DNA of 27,500 nucleotides from contig NC_135565.1 of NCBI RefSeq assembly GCF_964340395.1, positions 4,479,142 to 4,506,641 of the forward strand. The letters are read 5' to 3'. Shown one piece after another: positions 9,423-18,547 of this stretch (the first letter of the stretch is position 1; every line of letters starts with the position of its first letter). The translations under genes and the position numbers were made by a program. This stretch comes from Glandiceps talaboti. Taxonomy: Eukaryota; Hemichordata; Enteropneusta; Spengelidae. The notes under the pieces were generated by a model. It did not search any database. It was not told the origin of the DNA and saw only the letters and a program-made list of their open reading frames with translations.

Positions 9423-12400
9423 CGATCAACCACAGATGCACAACATTCGGCTACTCCGTGTTATTTTTTGCTACTGCGTAAGATCAACCTGTAAAACTGG
9501 AATAAAATGTAACGGCTTACTTTGCTACAGCAAGTTTGTCTTCCATTTCTCTCTCGAACATGTCAGGGCATATCTCTAAAAATGTATCCTTCTCGATTTC
9601 AAATAGTTCCGTTGGCTCTCGGCATATAATGGAAGCTGTCCTTTTGCCGTCACCCAGAAGAGCAAGTTCCTAAAATTAAAAGTAAGTAGGAGAAAATAAC
9701 AACTATTGTATAACAATATTGACATCAAATATCAAGCGATGAGCAAAATGAAAGAGTGTATTATGAATGTCACTGGTTTGTTGAGACCATCAGCTATAAC
9801 TTTCTTTATCGCAAGTTAATACATCGAGTGAGCCGGGTCATTTATGCATACAGCCAGCAACAAATGGATGTCACCGACTGTTAACTTACTCCAAAACTCT
9901 GACCTTTACCAATAACATTCATCGTATTAGCCGTCACGGCTCCTGTTCTACTGTCCGTCATTTCCAATTGTACGAAGACAGAACCAGCATAGATAAAATA
10001 GAAATTATAACCGATGTGGCCCTGTCGTACTATAACTCGACCCTTCTCGCAGCTGAAAAAAAATGAGAAATGAGATTTATAAATTGAATGTGTACATAAA
10101 CAGATACTGTGTACATGTTGTCAACTATAACTTCGACTGTCAACATCATCAGCTGTGATTGAGGGAAGTCCTTCATATGTACAGGCGTGATAAGTATTTC
10201 CTAATTTATATCAATACATGGCATAGACAAATAATGTAACAGAAGGTGGTGGTCTTTCAGTACAAATAACTATATACACCCTTCTAGGAATTAGTTTCCA
10301 ATAAGGTGTGCATTAATTAAGTGAATGAGATATGAGGACGGTATACTTACCATGTATATCGAGCCATTTTACAAATCTGTAATCTTATTTTCTGTGTGAA
10401 TTTCTCAAAACTCTTCATGTTTTTCATAACACTGTATAATCTATAGATTTCTTCAGGGGTTCTCTCATGCGGTGCTTTGACACCGACCTGTCTTGCCCAT
10501 AGCGGTAGAAATAACTGTAAATACAACATAAACATTGCTTCAAACGATGGATAAACGTATCTACAGTTTCAGATATATGAGTTTGTATGACCTTTCAGAT
10601 CTGATTGCTAAGGGCCGGTGGTGAAGATTACTTTATTTGATCGCATCTTGACGATAAATTCCAGATCTTAGTGATTTGTGTGGCCTGCATCCTAAAACTT
10701 TTTAAATGGGTATTTTGTGCATACTTTATATTTAAAATGAAGACTGTCATTTTGACAAAAACGTACCACATAATCACACCAAGGTCTTCCTTGAGGGCCA
10801 CAAGCTCGACTAGTTCTAATTCTTAAGAACTATTTCTGTGGCCCTATCCAGCTGGCAGAAATGTGTGGCTAAATGAGTCGTAAGATTTTAGGATTTTCTA
10901 CGTTTGTAGACAACTATTAGAATATTTTGTAAGCTTATAATTTCTGGTAATAACACTATTGTTAATATTGTTATCATTAACATTACTGATGTTATAGTCA
11001 ATGCAGGCGAGAATACTTCTAAAATGAAATGAACATGGGGAAAGGGCAGAATTTTTCAAGGATACATGTCACAAAATGGAATTCAGTCTCGGGGTTCGCG
11101 GACAAATCACCTTTCGGGATTTTTGATCATTGTACGAGCAGATTAATACTAATTGACAACATTTACTATTAAAACCGTGGACGGAAGCTGAGTTGTAAAA
11201 TTTACTCCATGTAGTCATATACTTACGTTTGAACGTCGAAATTTGGCCTTATCAAATGCCAGACTTTGTGATGTGTTGCCGTCTGCGCTGAAATAATGTA
11301 ACTGCGCCACCAACGTCGAGGTTGTGTTTTGTTTTGACAGTCTGATCATGCAAATTGCCATTTGTGCAACACGTCGAACCACTCTTGCTGCTTTCTTGAA
11401 AAGATACTGTAGCTGTGAAAATAGTGGTATAGATATTAAAAATAATATCCTTTAATCGCCAGAATTATAACTAGAAAGTTGATGGAGGGGCACAGCTCAA
11501 GAGGGACATTTTGGGTTTGGGTTCTGATTACAGTGAAAATAAACACTTGAATCCGCAGTACGTCGAGCACTTACAGTTCTTTTCCCAGTAGCGAGTAAAA
11601 GCTATTAAATAAACTATCATGACAAGTGAGCCTGATCACAACAAGGTACACCATAAAGAGAACACACACATCACTTGCACTGTATGGGCTCTGTATTTAT
11701 AATGGTATATAAACAGTAACAGCATGCAAACTACTAATCTTGCTGCTAGACGTTCGGGCTTTCTTTCGATGCTATAACTATAAACGAACGAAGTTCGCAT
11801 GTGAGGGCTTGCCCGAACATCCTCGATAGCGTTGTTCGGCTGTGTGTCGTATTTTATCGGAAGAACATCCGAGGGCTAGCTGATAGACTAGCAAACTACT
11901 ACACAAGGTATCTTTTAAACAAAATCCACTGTCACCATCCAGTACTCGCATACAGAGTCCCTATGTAAAGCCCATCGTCACAAACCACGACCGTTTTACG
12001 GTACCGTTCTTAACGAGCCGATCCCTATTTCGAAGTGTAGCGGAAATAACAGCTCTGGTTTGCGAGAATGGGAAAGCCTAGACTGTCGACAGTCGCTTGC
12101 GCCTTTTTTTCCTATGTCTTATCTAATAAACTCCGATCCGGCGCAACACTTAGTCTACTATAATCGCATACTGATATCGAGGGCCGAAGGCCCGAGTGAT
12201 CTCAGTCGGGCCTTCGGCCCTCGATATCAGTATGCGATGATAGTAGAATTGCGCCTGATCGGAGCGCGGCAACGACTTAAGTTTAGATAAAACGTAGGGA
12301 AAAAGGCGCAAGCGACTGTCGACAATCTAGGGAAAACCCTAAACTTGAACAAAATATGCAGAATAGCTGTTTCAGTACATTGACTGCATTTTTAGGTATA

Positions 12401-15400
12401 ACATGGGAATAGAGTATGCATGTGTTAAACTTGAAGATCTTACTATTAAACTTTCACTGGCTGCTGACGTCGACAATGGATTTTGTTTGAACTTCAAAGA
12501 TTATAACTTGTGTAGTAGTGTGCATTACTCTTACTGTTTACATTAACTAAATACAGAGCCCACTTGAGCACTCTTTACTCCAGCATAGACTTTTGCTGAT
12601 CTGACGACGAGATGTTAATTAACAGGGCGAAATTTAAGGCTAGAAGGAGTTTGTGTTTTGTCGGGACCTATTTTTTATTTGGCGTCATATACACCAAACT
12701 GTGTCGCTCACAATTAAAGCGTGAAGATACCTACCCTTGCTCGCCTTTCATCGGGCGTCTCATCTTCGTTGTTATTCGACGATAGGCTGCTATCTCGTAA
12801 TCGCCTCCTGGATCTCGTTTTCTGTCGTGCAAATCGTTTACGTGATTCATCGGATCCGAAAGAGTATGATGACGAGGAGTCCTCTTGTTGTGACCTTGGT
12901 GTTGTGATACGACTACCTGAAGGTGTTCTGTAGAGACAGATAGAATGTGGTCACGTGATGATTTGCTATTAAAGGCACACTTCGTAAACTTGGGTTTGAA
13001 AAAAAAGTTGCCTGACAGCGCTACATCAACATATCTAGCTTAAGAAGAGATCCTGTCTAATCTTTATGGTTTAACTGATAACTTAAGCAAAAAAATATCC
13101 ATTTCAGATAACATGACTTCAAAATTAGAGTAGGTAGATCGGATTTTGTTCTTTGTTTCATTTTTTTGGTTGGGAAATTGCTTTGACCCATAGACAAGAT
13201 ACTCATTGTCACAATACTTATTTGATAGTTTGATGAGGTGTACAAGAAGTAAATGAAGACAATCGTACGTGAAGTAGACGAACACAATATACATAATGTA
13301 TTGTATGAATTCAACTTACATTTTCGAAAGACTAGATTTTACCGGAATGGAGAAGAATTAGCCAAAGATATTTTGGCATGAAAAATTACACGGAAATGTA
13401 AGTACAATCTCACCATTTTACATTTTTTGAATGTAAGCAAAAGTGTTTAGTATTATTATTTAATTGTCCTTAATACCAAAGGCTGTCGTACTTAATTCTG
13501 TGTTTCTCATAACTAACGTTAACACTACATTTATTCAATCTTGTGAAATAATAAAACAAATCGACGACGTCAACTGCAGAATTAGGACAAATCAGAACGT
13601 TAATAATCGTGAGATGCACTCTGAGCGCACATTATCGTTTATTGTTGCAATTTGGGAACTTAAAAATAGGGTTCAGCGTTTAAAAAGAGTATATGAGACT
13701 TTCAATGGCATTTCTAAGTCATTCGCCGATTCAGACTGTTAAAAGTACACAAATACCCACTTTTATATATAATTCTTTTTTTTCTTAAGCAACCCCCATT
13801 AATGCATTAACCATTAATGCATTATTCTTAAGGTGTAACAATGGGAGAGAAATAAAGAATTAAAGTACGGGCTCCCTACGGGCAAAAACCTGGTATTCAT
13901 TCGCCGTACAGACTGATTGTTAATGTATGCTTGAATCGCTGGACTTACTCACAGAGACATGTAATGTGTATTCATTTCCTTTATTTACCATCGCGTCATA
14001 AAACCGATAACCCCCCCCCCCCCCCTTACGACAATGGTACATCCATGATGATACAATATATGGCCAGTCTGAGGTTCGGAGCACCCAACGAAAGGCCCAG
14101 CTTGCGAGAATGTAATTACTTTTTATTTGCATAAAAGATTTTGTAATAGTGTGCTTTATATAACCATTGCAAAACTGATCTACTCTTTTTTATTACATTA
14201 CATGGATACGTATAGTTGCTTGGGTTGTTGTTTGCCTAAGGAAAGTGTCACACGAATCCTGCAACTACAAATGTATCAATAGATATACGCTCTATACTAG
14301 AAGATAACTGTCCTTGCCATATAAGGTAGAGGAAATCTATCCAAATCAAAACGTTGTTATATTTAGCCTGTAGACAAGGAAAACAACAATCTCAGAAACA
14401 CTATGCGCCTCTATGTCCCGTATCGTTACAATCATATTTTTAAACATAGGCTGTAAAGATACGTCATGTAGCCCCATCCGCACCCTCAAAGGCCTTGCTG
14501 ATGCGTGAGGGCGCCCTGACACGGCGTAGGCTGTATTTTCTACAACTAGACGGTAAACCTTGGTCAATGACCACGCACAGTGGCAACATGTCTGCAGCTT
14601 ATAAACATACACTACAACAACTTGATGATACAATTTAGAGAGTACACATCACACTTTAACTTGTCGATGAGTGTTTACATGAAGTGTGATATACTAGATT
14701 GTACAGTTATTATCAACGAATATTTATCTATTGTTCAATGTCGTAGCACAGAAACGACAAGTCCAAAAAGATCAAAAACACAGTCCATTAAAGTTAGCTA
14801 TATACTTCACCATGTCTAAATACATGTATGCCAAATGTACATATATCATATATATTGACATGTAATGGGCCAACATCAGGCACTATTTTTATTTAATGAT
14901 ATGTACTAAACCTGGACCATCTGGTATCGTATTTATGTTAATTTGTACCTCGATATGGGTATACAATTATCGCGTTGGATGGTGTACACGTGTACATGTA
15001 CAGTTATCCTGAACTCCTCTTTTAGCGGAAGGTCATGACACACCACGAGAAATAAGGCATTTTCGTAAACTGTTAGTACTAGAGTCATTTTTATGGTTTT
15101 ACATCACAAACATTTCACACCATTTCGAAGAAACACCGAATTGAGAATTGTTTCAAGTCGAAAAAAAAATATTACATATACATATGTAAGTTGTTAGTGA
15201 ATCTCGATGGTAAATCGTAACTCGAGTAATAAACAGCCTGAATTTACTGGAGGTTTTTTTCTTGACGAAGATATCACAGCAAGTTGTATATGACTTCCTA
15301 ACACAAAGGGTGCATTTTGGCATGTGTTGTCAATTGAACCCAACTCTGAAATCACATGAGACCATAAATCTATTTTTGCTAAAGAATTTCATTCCACTTT

Positions 15401-17349
15401 ATTTACCCCAAATAAATATAACAGTGGGTAAATGGAGAGTCAGGAAATAGCTTACAACTTGTCTGGGACTGAACTATCATATATTTATATACAGAAATTC
15501 ACAGCAAGGTACTCAATATGATTCAAAATACATAATGTATTATGTACACATGATTAAAATTACAAATATACAGTTGATCAGTTATACTGTGACAGTAGCT
15601 GTTCCTTGAATATGTGTTTGAAACGATATGAAGAATTAATACAATTTATGATGACAGGGATGTCACTCCAAATTTTTTGCGCCCGAAAAAAATAGAAAAT
15701 TGACCTGGGATCAGTGATGTCAGTGACGGTATCTTTAGCACTTAGGATACTTTTGAAGACGGTTTTATCAATTTCAAATGTTTTATTTCTATACAGTTGT
15801 TATGGCAACCAAGGTATCAGACTGCACGAGGTTGGTTAGTGACTCGGAACTCGTTACACATATCAGTGCTTTGACGTAGTGTAACAGAGTCACGTATCCA
15901 GTCCGTATAGACAGTTGTCTAGGTGGACTAACTTAATCCGTAATATATGACGTATCATCGTGATGTCATGTTACTGAATAACAGTGCGACTTGACATGCA
16001 CTGTTGGAGGCTACAAGTGTAAATCTGGTGTGTGTGGTAATGAAAACAACTGGAACGTATTTTGATACTGTTCTGTTACTATGACTTTATATCGTAATAT
16101 TGTACACACTTCACAGTATTGAATCCCCTTTATACTTATGTAGCTACACAAAATCTGGTCAATAAATCGAATCCAATTGATTTTTTAATTTTGGGTCCGC
16201 TCCCAACAAACATAACGATTTCAACTATCATCATCGATCATATCACTTTTTAGAGGAAAAAGACCTCATTTACAAACAGTGTCTAATTATTGCCATATTC
16301 AAAATTATTATGGAAGATATTGTTGGTTGTCTGAAAAAAAATAATGACCCAGTTACAGATAGAGCAGATTTTACTAAACGATAACTAAATAAAAATTTGT
16401 TTGTTAGGTTAAAGGAATGGTATGACGTATACAACACAGACAAACGACGTATCGTGTTTATAGGCTGTCCTGGCGTGTGTACGGTACTGGACATGTGGCA
16501 CAAAGACACCGCACATTTTCCCCCGGTCCATCAGAGCGCATACAATCAATTTAAAAAAAGAAGTGCTTACAATAATATTACACGATTTCCTTAATCACTA
16601 TGTAGTTTATATTTAAACAAACATTGCCGTCATCATATATCAGATGGCCATGGGTGTTCGGTTTTGTGTGTGTTTTTTTTTGCTTGTCAAGTGTTTACCG
16701 TTATATATTGAAATGGTTTATTTTATACAACGAGGTGATACATTAACGACCATTTTAACACAGCCATGTTGACCAGTATTATGCCGTTAATGTCCTTCGA
16801 ATCACTACCTTATAATAACATTCATTTTTATATCCGTGTTAGTTTTGGTTCTTTCATTTTTATCCGACAGTTTCAAAAACTGTATTTCATTAAATTTGAT
16901 TGCGGGAGGGTAGGGGTGGGGTGGGGTGGGGGTGGGGGCAAATTGTATAAGGATTTAAAGATATAACTTATTTTACACCACCTTAAATAAATGTTCATGT
17001 CTGGTACGGATGACCTCAATGGCAAACCGGTAAAGTTGCCACCTCGTGATTTTTGTGTCGCAGAGTCTATCCTCAACGCCATTTGTTCCTGAAACTTCTA
17101 ACGTGTAAGGGAGCTTGGACTCTCTCCCGTAGACGGTAACCTTTTATACGTTTCAACGGTCAAACGAGGTTTCGTCCTCGGCAGAGAATGTGGAATTCCA
17201 TCCGATATGTCTATGTTGTGTTCTGTCACTGCAGCGATTGTTCTCCGTCGAGATGGCAATTGAGCTTCGACTATCGTGTCAAGATCTTCTTGTTGTAGGT
17301 ATATATAAGGTGAAGTTACCGGTCGGACCTGCTCTGTAGTTGTGGTCAT
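6330..17349 (-). CDS. CNBD2: CNBD2-like protein with two cyclic nucleotide-binding domains (gene model, 11 coding exons)
   Basis: Joined exons (17349-17141, 12927-12735, 11412-11227, 10514-10351, 10052-9890, 9669-9521, 8913-8775, 8158-7961, 7656-7496, 7148-6917, 6434-6330) give about 630 residues. Human CNBD2 is roughly 580 by memory. Layout: a basic Ser-rich N-terminus; a helical segment [15 protein letters not shown]; a helical lead [22 protein letters not shown] domain A with [22 protein letters not shown] and cassette [16 protein letters not shown]; a divergent CNB domain B with [15 protein letters not shown]; and a short tail. In domain A, the cassette Glu (ribose contact) and Arg (phosphate contact) are both present, so cyclic nucleotide binding is plausible. 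Mouse CNBD2 (CRIS) binds cAMP and is needed for sperm function. A cilium or flagellum role here is inference, supported by X-boxes upstream. The first exon is the weakest part of the model. Confidence 0.8.
6917..7148 (-). CDS. CNBD2: CNBD2-like exon, post-CNB C-terminal region
   Basis: 232 nt, phase 2 to 0. The acceptor is actctcattcaag and the donor ACG|gtaagt. The first base completes the TG of the previous exon to give Trp. The sequence starts [20 protein letters not shown] and goes on through a Lys/Gly-rich stretch to [16 protein letters not shown]. It follows CNB domain B, a position where CNBD2 proteins carry a helical extension. It contains one of the TGACGTCA palindromes (7016-7023). 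Confidence 0.85.
7217..7390. repeat. (CAC/CAT)n trinucleotide microsatellite
   Basis: Long imperfect ACC/ACT/ATC repeat in the intron just upstream of the 6917-7148 exon. The poly-Val ORF it creates on the minus strand is an artefact. Confidence 0.96.
7496..7656 (-). CDS. CNBD2: CNBD2-like exon, end of CNB domain B
   Basis: 161 nt, phase 0 to 2. The acceptor is tgtattccactacag and the donor TATATG|gtgagt. The translation starts [15 protein letters not shown], then has the terminal beta-roll strand pattern [18 protein letters not shown], and ends at FKKTYEPHI. The upstream AG at caccag was rejected because only the GAT start keeps phase 0 with the preceding exon. Domain B has no GE...RTA cassette, so it probably does not bind ligand. 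Confidence 0.85.
7961..8158 (-). CDS. CNBD2: CNBD2-like exon, CNB domain B central part
   Basis: 198 nt, phase 0-0. The acceptor is gttctcttcatttacag and the donor TCG|gtaaat. It starts [13 protein letters not shown], which continues the beta strand of the preceding exon, then a long polar loop [20 protein letters not shown] and [14 protein letters not shown]. The long insertion in the beta-roll is a divergent feature of this second domain. Confidence 0.87.
8233..8359. repeat. Dispersed repeat, MITE- or SINE-like (about 127 bp)
   Basis: It begins with AGTCTGGGTTACCCAGACT (9-bp arms around one T) and ends with a related AGTCTGGGAAACTGAGACT. The inside is more GC-rich than the intron around it. 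A diverged copy of the first motif lies at 1801-1819. Family not identified. Confidence 0.55.
8522..8583. repeat. (CAA)n followed by (CGA)n trinucleotide microsatellite
   Basis: About nine CAA units, a short spacer and about eight GAC/CGA units inside an intron. Confidence 0.95.
8775..8913 (-). CDS. CNBD2: CNBD2-like exon, start of CNB domain B
   Basis: 139 nt, phase 2 to 0. The acceptor is aactttctcttacag and the donor AAG|gttagt. The translation begins [20 protein letters not shown] and includes [16 protein letters not shown], then YLYFVLK, the strand that leads into GKILMLRQ of the next exon. The LF..WP opening helix matches the position of the N-terminal helix of a second CNB fold. Confidence 0.88.
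9161..9424. repeat. Compound tetranucleotide microsatellite (GATT/GGTT/GGCT)n
   Basis: About 264 bp, mostly GATT units with internal blocks of GGTT and GGCT. It sits in an intron between CNB exons and gives spurious Asn-Gln-Ser ORFs on the minus strand. Confidence 0.97.
9521..9669 (-). CDS. CNBD2: CNBD2-like exon, phosphate-binding cassette of CNB domain A
   Basis: 149 nt, phase 0 to 2. The acceptor is tttaattttag and the donor AAA|gtaagc. It encodes [19 protein letters not shown] and then [20 protein letters not shown]. With the preceding exon ending SFG, this gives the cassette FGELALL...RTAS. The Glu that contacts ribose 2'-OH and the Arg that contacts the cyclic phosphate are both kept. 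The tail is the B/C helix of the domain. Confidence 0.93.
9890..10052 (-). CDS. CNBD2: CNBD2-like exon, beta-roll of CNB domain A
   Basis: 163 nt, phase 2 to 0. The acceptor is catttttttttcag and the donor GGA|gtaagt. The translation [19 protein letters not shown] is followed by [12 protein letters not shown] and VIGKGQSFG. The pattern GxVIxxxGxxGxxFYFI(Y)xGxV is diagnostic of cyclic nucleotide-binding domains. The intron splits the domain just before the cassette Glu. Confidence 0.94.
10351..10514 (-). CDS. CNBD2: CNBD2-like exon, N-terminal helices of CNB domain A
   Basis: 164 nt, phase 0 to 2. The acceptor is ttgtatttacag and the donor ATG|gtaagt. It starts [20 protein letters not shown], then [20 protein letters not shown] and [10 protein letters not shown]. 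The helical lead followed by a basic Arg-Tyr before the first beta strand is the usual entry into a CNB domain in CNBD2 and related proteins. Confidence 0.9.
11227..11412 (-). CDS. CNBD2: CNBD2-like exon, helical linker
   Basis: 186 nt, phase 0-0. The acceptor is ctatttttcacag type and the donor AAC|gtaagt. It starts [18 protein letters not shown], then [10 protein letters not shown], then a polar stretch up to [11 protein letters not shown]. The first half is amphipathic and strongly basic. The frame is open only in this phase when joined to both neighbours. Confidence 0.82.
11726..11901. mobile_element. Nested insertion flanked by 11-bp direct repeats
   Basis: GCAAACTACTA occurs at 11726-11736 and again at 11891-11901. 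The opposite arm of the palindrome has only one copy of this site. The 154 bp between (11737-11890) are more CpG-rich than the surroundings and contain the inverted pair GTTCGGGC/GCCCGAAC. It looks like a short non-autonomous element with an 11-bp target-site duplication. Class unknown. Confidence 0.65.
12077..12332. repeat. Inner palindrome of the foldback element
   Basis: The arms start CCTAGACTGTCGACAGTCG and end as its inverted copy. The innermost 31 bp of each arm (from CGCATACTG to GGCCCGA) are perfectly complementary around a 9-10 bp spacer (gtgatctcag). Each arm also holds its own short hairpin, GGGCCGAAGGCCC. Confidence 0.9.
12735..12927 (-). CDS. CNBD2: CNBD2-like exon, basic/Ser-rich N-terminal region
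   Basis: 193 nt, phase 2 to 0. The acceptor is ctatctgtctctacag and the donor AGG|gtaggt. It starts [20 protein letters not shown], then a stretch rich in Arg/Lys ([17 protein letters not shown]), an acidic run [10 protein letters not shown] and RRAR, which continues into LQYLFKK of the next exon. It is predicted to be disordered. All three frames of this exon are open, but only this one joins in phase to the next exon. Confidence 0.8.
15796..15809. promoter_or_regulatory. X-box (RFX-type) motif, intronic
   Basis: GTTGTTATGGCAAC fits GYTRYY-N2-RRHRAC exactly. It could be an internal element, but single matches are expected by chance at about this window size. Confidence 0.3.
16904..16938. 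repeat. G-rich tract (GGGTG)n
   Basis: Short GGGT/GGGGTGG repeat with several G-runs on the plus strand, potentially able to form a G-quadruplex. Confidence 0.7.
17141..17349 (-). CDS. CNBD2: Candidate first coding exon of the CNBD2-like gene
   Basis: ATG at 17349-17347 in the context AAAATGA. The frame starts [20 protein letters not shown] and continues [20 protein letters not shown]. Residues are polar and protein-like. A donor at AAAAG|gttacc (weak) leaves phase 2, which joins the exon at 12927 without a frame break. Two X-boxes lie 330-425 bp upstream. Against this model, the donor is poor, the frame remains open to a TAG at 17098-17100, and another frame just downstream is also coding-like. 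Confidence 0.5.
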
Positions 17350-17679
17350 TTTGATGAAAAAATACACCTATTTATCGTTCCTCACAGTTGGCTGAACTCA
17401 GCTATAGTGCAGATAATGTGAATATAAGAGCGATCAAATACGTATTTAACGCATTGTTGTTGCAGCACAAGAAGTTAATACATATTAAAATTTCACAAAC
17501 ACTCGTCCTCGGCAGAAGGTAAAAAGTCACCAGTGCTTGTAATGTGAGTGTTGTTGTCGCCGCGTTGACCAATGTACCCTCACAATAAAAAAAAACAACT
17601 TCGAATTCTTGACGTGCTTGTTCGAACACAAATAACTGTTCTGGTTCAGTATAACATGTCACCTTGGCGCGAAATGAAG

Positions 17680-17693
17680 GTTGCTACGGTAAC
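17680..17693. promoter_or_regulatory. X-box (RFX-binding) motif 1
   Basis: GTTGCTACGGTAAC matches the consensus GYTRYY-N2-RRHRAC at every position. It lies about 330 bp upstream of the ATG at 17349. RFX factors control ciliary and flagellar genes in animals. Confidence 0.5.
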
Positions 17694-17759
17694 GAAACAA
17701 TGACACCTGTTGATCTCCCCATGGTCTACCGTGTAATTTATTTCTATCACTTCACATCC

Positions 17760-17773
17760 GTTACCATGGAAAC
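17760..17773. promoter_or_regulatory. X-box (RFX-binding) motif 2
   Basis: GTTACCATGGAAAC also matches the consensus exactly, 80 bp from motif 1. The clustering makes a functional promoter more likely than a single match would. Confidence 0.5.
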
Positions 17774-18547
17774 TAATCAGGTTGTAAAGGAACTATCCAT
17801 TAAAAATCCATTAACTAAAACGAGTGACAGTCAGAATTTCTGTTACGAATAAAGTGGCTTGTTGCTTGGGTAGAAATATTTTTTTTTCTACTTTATTTAA
17901 TCATAAATTTTCAACAAAACCAATATTGCAGCTATAGAACACAACATTGACAAGTGAATGGCTATAGTTATTTACTTAAATAAAATCCCTTTTTTGAAGT
18001 TGTCGTCGATGGAATTGACCATTTCTAAAGTTTTACGGGTCAAGCGGCATAACCTACGTTGTTGTAGGTGATGCATCTATCGACTTAGCTTCAATTCAGT
18101 GTGCGTGACGGTAATGGGTTGTACGTTGTATCGAAGCGTATTTACATACATGCACTTTCTGGTAGTCCGCTACGCTGGTCTGTCATAGGCGTGTTTCAAA
18201 TATAGGGGGGGGGGGGCCATTGCGGACTAGAACGGACTTTTGTCGTCAGGTTCTCGGAGTTTATATCTCCAGAGCTATATAAATATGTTGGCTATTATTC
18301 CCTTTGTAACCTGCCTGACGGTTCGGTGTCATCGAAACCTTTCATCGTCATTGGAATTTACGAGTCGTATGTGGTATGGGCGAGTACATCATGCTGAGTG
18401 TTTTATTTGTTCGTTATTCTATTACTATTGTGAGGTTAACTAAACTAGTTGTTGGCACTGTAAAATACGAGGCAATAAAGTTGATCTACACCTCATTAAT
18501 ACCACTCGTAAATGTCACGTTCATGCATACATGTACATGTATATATA
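17774..18547. other. Upstream region, no gene recognised
   Basis: AT-rich with a poly-G tract at about 18206-18216. Short ORFs here have no family features. Confidence 0.5.

Larger units (their letters stand above)
11688..12561. mobile_element. Large foldback (palindromic) transposable element, diverged
   Basis: Outer ends are exact inverted copies: GGGCTCTGTATTTA at 11688-11701 and TAAATACAGAGCCC at 12548-12561. Similarity continues inward (TAAACAGTAA, CTACTACACAAG, AACAAAATCCA and so on), becomes patchy, then is strong again from 12077 and 12332 to the centre near 12204. The left arm is about 160 bp longer, which matches a nested insertion. No transposase is present, so it is non-autonomous. 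It lies in the intron between CNBD2-like exons at 11412 and 12735. Confidence 0.8.
12936..17140 (-). other. Long intron of the CNBD2-like gene, no confident exon
   Basis: About 4.2 kb of mainly AT-rich sequence. It holds C-tracts (14010-14025), a G-rich repeat (16904-16938), an inverted pair around GCACCCTCA/TGAGGGCGC near 14479-14512 and one X-box-like motif (15796-15809). A strong donor at 13314-13319 could end a 12-nt microexon (see findings). Confidence 0.5.

Noticed and set aside
9137-9441. Asn-Gln-Ser repeat ORFs on the minus strand
   Set aside because: Produced by the GATT microsatellite. The array lies between two in-phase CNBD2 exons and is intronic.
12060-12290. 76-codon ORF in the foldback element
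   Set aside because: It reads through the palindrome and is explained by its symmetry, with no protein features.
14346-14633. 95-codon minus ORF
   Set aside because: No domain, no phase-compatible splice pair, and it overlaps an inverted repeat (GCACCCTCA/TGAGGGCGC), so it is more likely repeat-derived.
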